In this document: in pieces, positions 5,048 to 8,157 of the stretch
Numbering within the stretch: position 1 is the stretch's first letter
How the letters are laid out: each line of letters opens with the position of its first letter
From: Nitrospirota bacterium
Lineage (GTDB): Bacteria; Nitrospirota; Thermodesulfovibrionia; Thermodesulfovibrionales; Magnetobacteriaceae
Reading direction: 5' to 3'
DNA: 8,157 nucleotides
NCBI GenBank assembly: GCA_015232165.1
Contig: JADGAE010000075.1
Coordinates: 1 to 8,157 of the forward strand
The notes under the pieces: generated by a model
The model's database searches: none
The model's input: only the letters and a program-made list of their open reading frames with translations
Told to the model about the DNA's origin: nothing
Position numbers and translations under genes: made by a program

Positions 5048-5158
5048 AATGGGCAGGTACTTTATTTTTACGGTAAATCTGCTATATACGAAACGATGAA
5101 ATGCAGACGACAAATCCGATGTTGCCTACCAGAATCGGCCATGCCACGGTGCCCCACC

Positions 5159-5185
5159 TTGCAAAAAAGGTTTATTCTGTATTAT
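5159..5185 (+). promoter_or_regulatory. Possible promoter of the nitroreductase gene
   Basis: TTGCAA (5159-5164) and TATTAT (5180-5185) resemble -35 and -10 boxes, but the 15-bp spacer is short. The local AT-richness and the position 44 bp before the start codon support a promoter here, though the exact boxes are uncertain. Confidence 0.35.
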
Positions 5186-5219
5186 GATCATAGACGGTTT
5201 AAAAAAATATTAAAGATAC

Positions 5220-5224
5220 GAGGT
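5220..5224 (+). promoter_or_regulatory. Ribosome binding site of the nitroreductase gene
   Basis: GAGGT lies 4 nt before the ATG at 5229. It is the same core that precedes queE, and it fixes the start used here. Confidence 0.6.
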
Positions 5225-5228
5225 ATCT

Positions 5229-5750
5229 ATGGAAAACGAGGCATTTGATAATATCTTGACGCGCCGCAGCGTTAGGGTTTTTGCGGCAGATGCGGTCTCC
5301 CGTGAGGATTTAACAAAGGTTCTGAGGGCCGGGATGGCGGCACCCTCGGCGGTGAACGTTCAACCGTGGGCATTTGTCGTTGTCACCAACAGGGATACCC
5401 TTGATAAACTTTGTACCGGATTACCTTATGCAAAGATGCTTGCTCAGGCGACAGCGGCCATTGTTGTTTGCGGCGTTCCTGAGAAGGACCAACGATACAG
5501 CCGAGACTATTGGGTGATGGACTGTTGCGCTGCTACGGAAAATATCCTCCTGGCCGTGCATGCCCTGGGATTGGGTGCAGTCTGGACAGCGGTGTATCCC
5601 GAACAGGATAGGGTCGATATCACCAGGGCGATACTGAACATCCCCAAAAACATCATCCCGCTCAACGTTATCCCAATCGGCATCCCAAAAAACAAGGGGC
5701 ACGTCACAGACAAGTTCAAACAGGAAAACATACACTGGCAGACGTGGTAA
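5229..5750 (+). CDS. Nitroreductase-family FMN flavoprotein
   Basis: A 173-residue, single-domain nitroreductase-like flavoprotein. It shows the phosphate-binding TRRSVR (11-16), APSAVNVQPWAFVVV (38-52) forming part of the FMN site, the DCCAATENILLAVHALGLGAVW helix region (98-119) typical of the family, and IPLNVIPIGIP (143-153). The end, HVTDKFKQENIHWQTW, resembles the closing IHxxxW region of this subgroup. Such enzymes transfer electrons from NAD(P)H to nitro compounds, quinones or other acceptors, usually as cytoplasmic dimers; the substrate cannot be read from the sequence. The cysteines at 62, 81, 99 and 100 form no recognisable cluster, so no ferredoxin domain is present. It is a single gene with its own ribosome site, convergent with queE; the two stops are 29 bp apart. 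Confidence 0.9.
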   Translation: MENEAFDNILTRRSVRVFAADAVSREDLTKVLRAGMAAPSAVNVQPWAFVVVTNRDTLDKLCTGLPYAKMLAQATAAIVVCGVPEKDQRYSRDYWVMDCCAATENILLAVHALGLGAVWTAVYPEQDRVDITRAILNIPKNIIPLNVIPIGIPKNKGHVTDKFKQENIHWQTW

Positions 5751-5779
5751 GCGCACCGGAGGTCCCCCTTTCTTGCGTT

Positions 5780-6427
5780 TCAGACCATGCGCCTGTCTGC
5801 ACCATAGATGTACTTGTGGAGCTGGAGGTTCAGGCGTACATCGAGGGCGTCGCGGAGTATCCATGTGGCGAGGGTTTCCGGCTCCAGTGTACCGGCAACC
5901 GGAGATAGCAGGACATGGCACCGCCGAGTCAGACGATACCGGGTTATCAGGTCTGAGGCCCACTGATAATCGTCCCTGTTGCCGAGGACTATCTTTACCT
6001 CGTCGGTGGAGCTTAATGCCTTGAGGTTTGAGAGGTCGTTGTAGGCAGCCATCCCGCTTGAAGGTGCCTTTAGATCAACTATAAAGACGGCATTCCTGTT
6101 AAAACGACTTATGTTGACGGAACCGTTTGTCTCTATAAGCGTCTTAAGCCCCATGTCGATGAGACCGTCTATCAGAAGCGGTGTTGCATCCTGGAGAAGG
6201 GGTTCACCGCCGGTTATCTCAACGAGTCTTAGACTGGTGGCCTGTACATCCCGCAGCAATTGTGAGACCGTCACATCCGTCCCTTCCGTGTAGGCATAGC
6301 GTGTGTCACAGTATCCACAACGCAGGTTACACCCCGTCAGCCTTATAAACACGCACGGTAGACCGACATAGGAGGACTCCCCCTGGATGCTTGTAAAGAA
6401 TTCACATACCCTCAGCGTCTCTTGCAA
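5780..6427 (-). CDS. queE: 7-carboxy-7-deazaguanine synthase (radical SAM)
   Basis: A 215-residue radical-SAM enzyme that converts 6-carboxy-tetrahydropterin to 7-carboxy-7-deazaguanine, the committed step towards preQ0 and queuosine. Features: FFTSIQGESSYVG (10-22), the substrate-side QGE motif; CNLRCGYCD (33-41), giving the CxxxCxxC ligands C33, C37 and C40 of the [4Fe-4S] cluster; ITGGEPLLQ (71-79), the SAM-binding GGEP; ETNGS (99-103); SPVAG (175-179); and the family end LNLQLHKYIYG (199-209). It appears complete. The start is TTG at 6427, supported by GAGGT 6 nt upstream; no ATG lies close enough to keep the N-terminal motif. It follows the GT39 gene by 9 bp. No queC, queD or queF is in the window. 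Confidence 0.93.
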   Translation of the reverse strand: MQETLRVCEFFTSIQGESSYVGLPCVFIRLTGCNLRCGYCDTRYAYTEGTDVTVSQLLRDVQATSLRLVEITGGEPLLQDATPLLIDGLIDMGLKTLIETNGSVNISRFNRNAVFIVDLKAPSSGMAAYNDLSNLKALSSTDEVKIVLGNRDDYQWASDLITRYRLTRRCHVLLSPVAGTLEPETLATWILRDALDVRLNLQLHKYIYGADRRMV

Positions 6428-6433
6428 TCTAAT

Positions 6434-6438
6434 ACCTC
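6434..6438 (-). promoter_or_regulatory. Ribosome binding site of queE overlapping the upstream stop
   Basis: On the minus strand the GT39 stop and the ribosome site merge as TGAGGT, then 6 nt, then the TTG start of queE. This supports the rare TTG start and suggests translational coupling. Confidence 0.65.
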
Positions 6439-8038
6439 AATACGTATGCGGCATCTTGTCGTGCAGTTCCTTAAATCCGAGGCACTTGAATACGGAATAC
6501 TTCCTTAAGAGACGACCTTTTTCATTGATATCAACGAGCAGCTTATCGCACCGGTCAAAAGCCGCAGACACGATTGTATCCAAGGGAGTGTCACCGTCGG
6601 TGACAAAGAGACCGTGTATCGATTTTGCCGTGGTTTGCCTGACAGTCTCTGCGGCCTTGTTGATGTCGGGCCACATGTCGTACTCATTCATGCGTCTGCC
6701 GAGGTTTATGCTATACGTTATCGGATTGCCCTTTACGTAGAAGGCCAGGGTGCTCGTTATCTGATACTTGTCTGAGAGGATAAGGACATGCCCCGTTTTT
6801 GACAGCTCATCGTGGAGTCTGCCAATTTCGGTACCGAGTCTATGCCATCCCCGGAGTCTGGCAGTGGGATCGAGCTTGAGCGGGAGTCCTACCGCCTGTG
6901 GAAAGAGACCTGTCAACGTCAGCAAGACGGCCACAATTATCCCGATAACGATTGTTCTCTTGGTGTGTACCCCCGTTATTTTGAGGGTTTCTTTAGTCTG
7001 CGCGTAGAAGAAGTACCTGACAAATGCGATCAGCCCCGTGATGTATGCCGTCATGGCCCAGTTGGCCTGCACCTTGCCCTGGGCGCTCTTGAGCAGAAAA
7101 AAACCAAACACCGGCACGGAGAAATAAAACAAGAAGTCCCCCTGTCCCTTTGAACCATCCCCCCTGAGCCTGAACAGCGCCACAAAGAGCAGCACAAACA
7201 CCACCGGGGTCACAACCCCCGCCTGTGCACCGAGGAACTCCAAGAGACTCAAGGGGACAATCCGCAGCCCATCGGATATATGTGCGTGTCCGGCGGTGTG
7301 TCTGAGCGTCACCCAATCGTGCTGCATATTCCATATGATAACCGGAGAGAAGGTGAGTATGCTTACGACAAATGCCGCATATGGTTTCCAGGAGCGCAGC
7401 AGCGGTCTGTATCGGGTCAGCAGGATGAATGCAAAGGCGCATGGTATAAACATGACCATGATGTACTTGGCCTGCATTCCCAGTCCCATTGCCACCCCAA
7501 GCAGTATCCAGTTACCGTATCCACGGGATGTCTGTGCAAGGGCCCTGCGGAGGAGATACAGGGCGAGTATCCAGAAAAAGACAAAGGGCGAATCAATAGT
7601 GAACACTATCGCATACGTTGCAAATAGCGGTATTACCTGGAATATCAGCACACAGACAAGGGCAATCAAGCGCGGGTCGCTATAGCATGGTTTATCCTCA
7701 TTGAAATTCTCAGGGGATATAGACTCGTTGCCATACAATGCCATGACGAGTTTATACAGGAATATGCTGCTGAACAAGTATATGACCACGGCCATTATCC
7801 TTATGGCAAATACGTTGGTACCAAACAACGAAGTTGAGGCATACATCAGATAGACGATGAGAGGCCCCTTTGAGTAGTAGCTGAGTTCCAGCCTGCGCGT
7901 ACAATCCCAGTAAAGCGCCTCATCAGCGCTAAGGTCAAGCGGCCCATACAGGACATATAACACCCTCAACACACTCAACGACAGAAGAACTGTTATAAGT
8001 ATCCACTCATATGGATATCTCTTCACAAACAAGGTCAT
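6437..8038 (-). CDS. GT39-family (PMT/ArnT-like) membrane glycosyltransferase
   Basis: A 533-residue polytopic membrane enzyme of the GT39/PMT_2 type, which uses polyprenyl-phosphate sugars to glycosylate lipids, glycans or proteins on the outer face of the cytoplasmic membrane. Motifs: LSADEALYW (37-45) with the catalytic-type D39-E40 in the first outer loop, YYSKGPLIVYL (54-64), FTIDSPFVFFW (146-156), GLGMQAKYI (185-193), FSPVIIWNMQHDWV (230-243) and VQANWAMTAY (323-332). About ten to twelve membrane segments span 11-380. The C-terminal 400-533 is soluble, contains the YQITSTLAFY and NEYDMW patterns seen in bacterial members, and should be periplasmic. The start is ATG with no clear ribosome site. 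It is first gene of a unit with queE, with no obvious functional link. Acceptor and sugar are unknown. Confidence 0.9.
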   Translation of the reverse strand: MTLFVKRYPYEWILITVLLSLSVLRVLYVLYGPLDLSADEALYWDCTRRLELSYYSKGPLIVYLMYASTSLFGTNVFAIRIMAVVIYLFSSIFLYKLVMALYGNESISPENFNEDKPCYSDPRLIALVCVLIFQVIPLFATYAIVFTIDSPFVFFWILALYLLRRALAQTSRGYGNWILLGVAMGLGMQAKYIMVMFIPCAFAFILLTRYRPLLRSWKPYAAFVVSILTFSPVIIWNMQHDWVTLRHTAGHAHISDGLRIVPLSLLEFLGAQAGVVTPVVFVLLFVALFRLRGDGSKGQGDFLFYFSVPVFGFFLLKSAQGKVQANWAMTAYITGLIAFVRYFFYAQTKETLKITGVHTKRTIVIGIIVAVLLTLTGLFPQAVGLPLKLDPTARLRGWHRLGTEIGRLHDELSKTGHVLILSDKYQITSTLAFYVKGNPITYSINLGRRMNEYDMWPDINKAAETVRQTTAKSIHGLFVTDGDTPLDTIVSAAFDRCDKLLVDINEKGRLLRKYSVFKCLGFKELHDKMPHTY

Positions 8039-8049
8039 GCAGACAGGAT

Positions 8050-8055
8050 ATCATA
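8050..8055 (-). promoter_or_regulatory. Possible -10 box for the GT39-queE unit
   Basis: On the minus strand TATGAT ends 11 nt before the GT39 start codon, so the message would have a leader of only about 4-5 nt. This agrees with the absence of a Shine-Dalgarno sequence. An eight-T run lies upstream, but no convincing -35 is seen. Confidence 0.35.
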
Positions 8056-8093
8056 TTCCGTATAAAAAAAACCTGACAGGGCGCCGGTAGCCC

Positions 8094-8157
8094 GGCAATC
8101 ACATTTATAGCGCGTTTCGATTGCATGCGATACAAAGAAAGAAAGGGGCGGCTCCGC
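8094..8157 (+). repeat. GC-rich dispersed repeat, copy D (cut by window edge)
   Basis: TTTATAGCGCGTTTCGA (8104-8120) is identical to copy B, followed by GCATGC, ATACAAA, an A-rich AGAAAGAAAGG and GGCGGCTCCGC before the window ends. The extra upstream GGCAATCACATTT (8094-8106) resembles the inverted-repeat arm at 2445-2457. Read on the minus strand, the hairpin end and T-rich tract point towards the GT39 gene. Confidence 0.7.

Larger units (their letters stand above)
4584..5228. other. Gene-free region dominated by repeats B and C
   Basis: These 645 bp hold repeat copy B (4667-4810), a 114-bp spacer, repeat copy C inverted (4925-5042) and a possible promoter for the nitroreductase gene. The stretch at 4584-4666 shows only a weak 5-bp hairpin (CCGTA...TACGG). 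The spacer has ATTCATGAAT (4851-4860) and a hairpin at 4881-4903 (CCG, bulged A, TGAAAAT paired with ATTTTCA, CGG). A plus-strand frame at 4955-5248 runs through copy C and into the nitroreductase gene, and does not look like a protein. Confidence 0.6.

Noticed and set aside
5101..5187. Short plus-strand frame of 28 codons upstream of the nitroreductase gene, and its minus-strand counterpart, both vaguely protein-like.
   Set aside because: No ribosome site, no recognisable family, and the sequence around CCACGGTGCCCC resembles intergenic repeat debris.
4955..5248. Plus-strand frame of 97 codons before the nitroreductase gene.
   Set aside because: It runs through repeat copy C, yields a Gly/Arg/Cys-rich peptide without domains and overlaps the start of the nitroreductase gene.
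5421..5963. A 180-codon minus-strand frame across the nitroreductase and queE 3' ends.
   Set aside because: It is antisense to the nitroreductase gene and overlaps queE in another frame; no protein-like features.
8056..8095. Terminator on the minus strand upstream of the GT39 gene (GCCGG/CCGGC stem and an eight-T run).
   Set aside because: The stem is 13 nt away from the T-run, too far for an intrinsic terminator, and the T-run lies in the promoter region of the GT39 gene.

Overview
The window reads as a stretch of chromosome from a Gram-negative, probably anaerobic bacterium of medium G+C. It has a molybdenum-cofactor/CcdA operon, periplasm-facing membrane glycosyltransferase, two-CW cysteine protein and GC-rich intergenic repeats. 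This mix suggests something like Planctomycetota (Brocadiales), Nitrospirota or Desulfobacterota. That placement is an inference from gene content; no rRNA or other marker is present.

Layout. (1) 165-1389, plus strand: three small single-pass membrane proteins (YtxH-like, DUF948-like, YtxH-like) behind a good sigma-70-type promoter with a 12-bp palindrome just upstream. (2) 1448-1488: an 18-bp AT-rich hairpin between convergent units. (3) 1517-2299, minus: a two-CW domain protein. (4) 2300-2856: a 557-bp gene-free region with a 125-bp palindromic MITE-like element, one GC-rich repeat (copy A) and a 17-bp perfect inverted repeat enclosing both. (5) 2857-4583, plus: MOSC protein, MoaB/Mog-type molybdopterin adenylyltransferase and CcdA-type thiol transporter, tightly packed. 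The MOSC mRNA looks leaderless. (6) 4584-5228: a 645-bp gene-free region with two tail-to-tail copies (B and C) of the GC-rich repeat. (7) 5229-5750, plus: a nitroreductase-family flavoprotein. (8) 5780-8038, minus: a two-gene operon of a GT39 membrane glycosyltransferase followed by QueE, whose TTG start is coupled to the upstream stop.

How the genes fit together. The central operon joins Mo-cofactor insertion or handling (MOSC, MoaB) with delivery of reducing power across the membrane (CcdA). That fits maturation of exported molybdoenzymes or cytochromes c. The first operon looks like an envelope or stress module. QueE makes the 7-deazaguanine precursor for queuosine or related modifications. 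The GT39 enzyme glycosylates an envelope substrate that cannot be named from sequence.

The most unusual signal is not a gene. Five copies or fragments of one GC-rich, hairpin-forming repeat (A-rich head, GGCGGCTCCGCC-like hairpin, hairpin with a GCAA loop, CTTGACCCC tail) occur here, including at both window ends. In each clear case the repeat read from tail to head forms a hairpin followed by a T-rich tract. In four of five copies this terminator-like end points at the start of the neighbouring gene.
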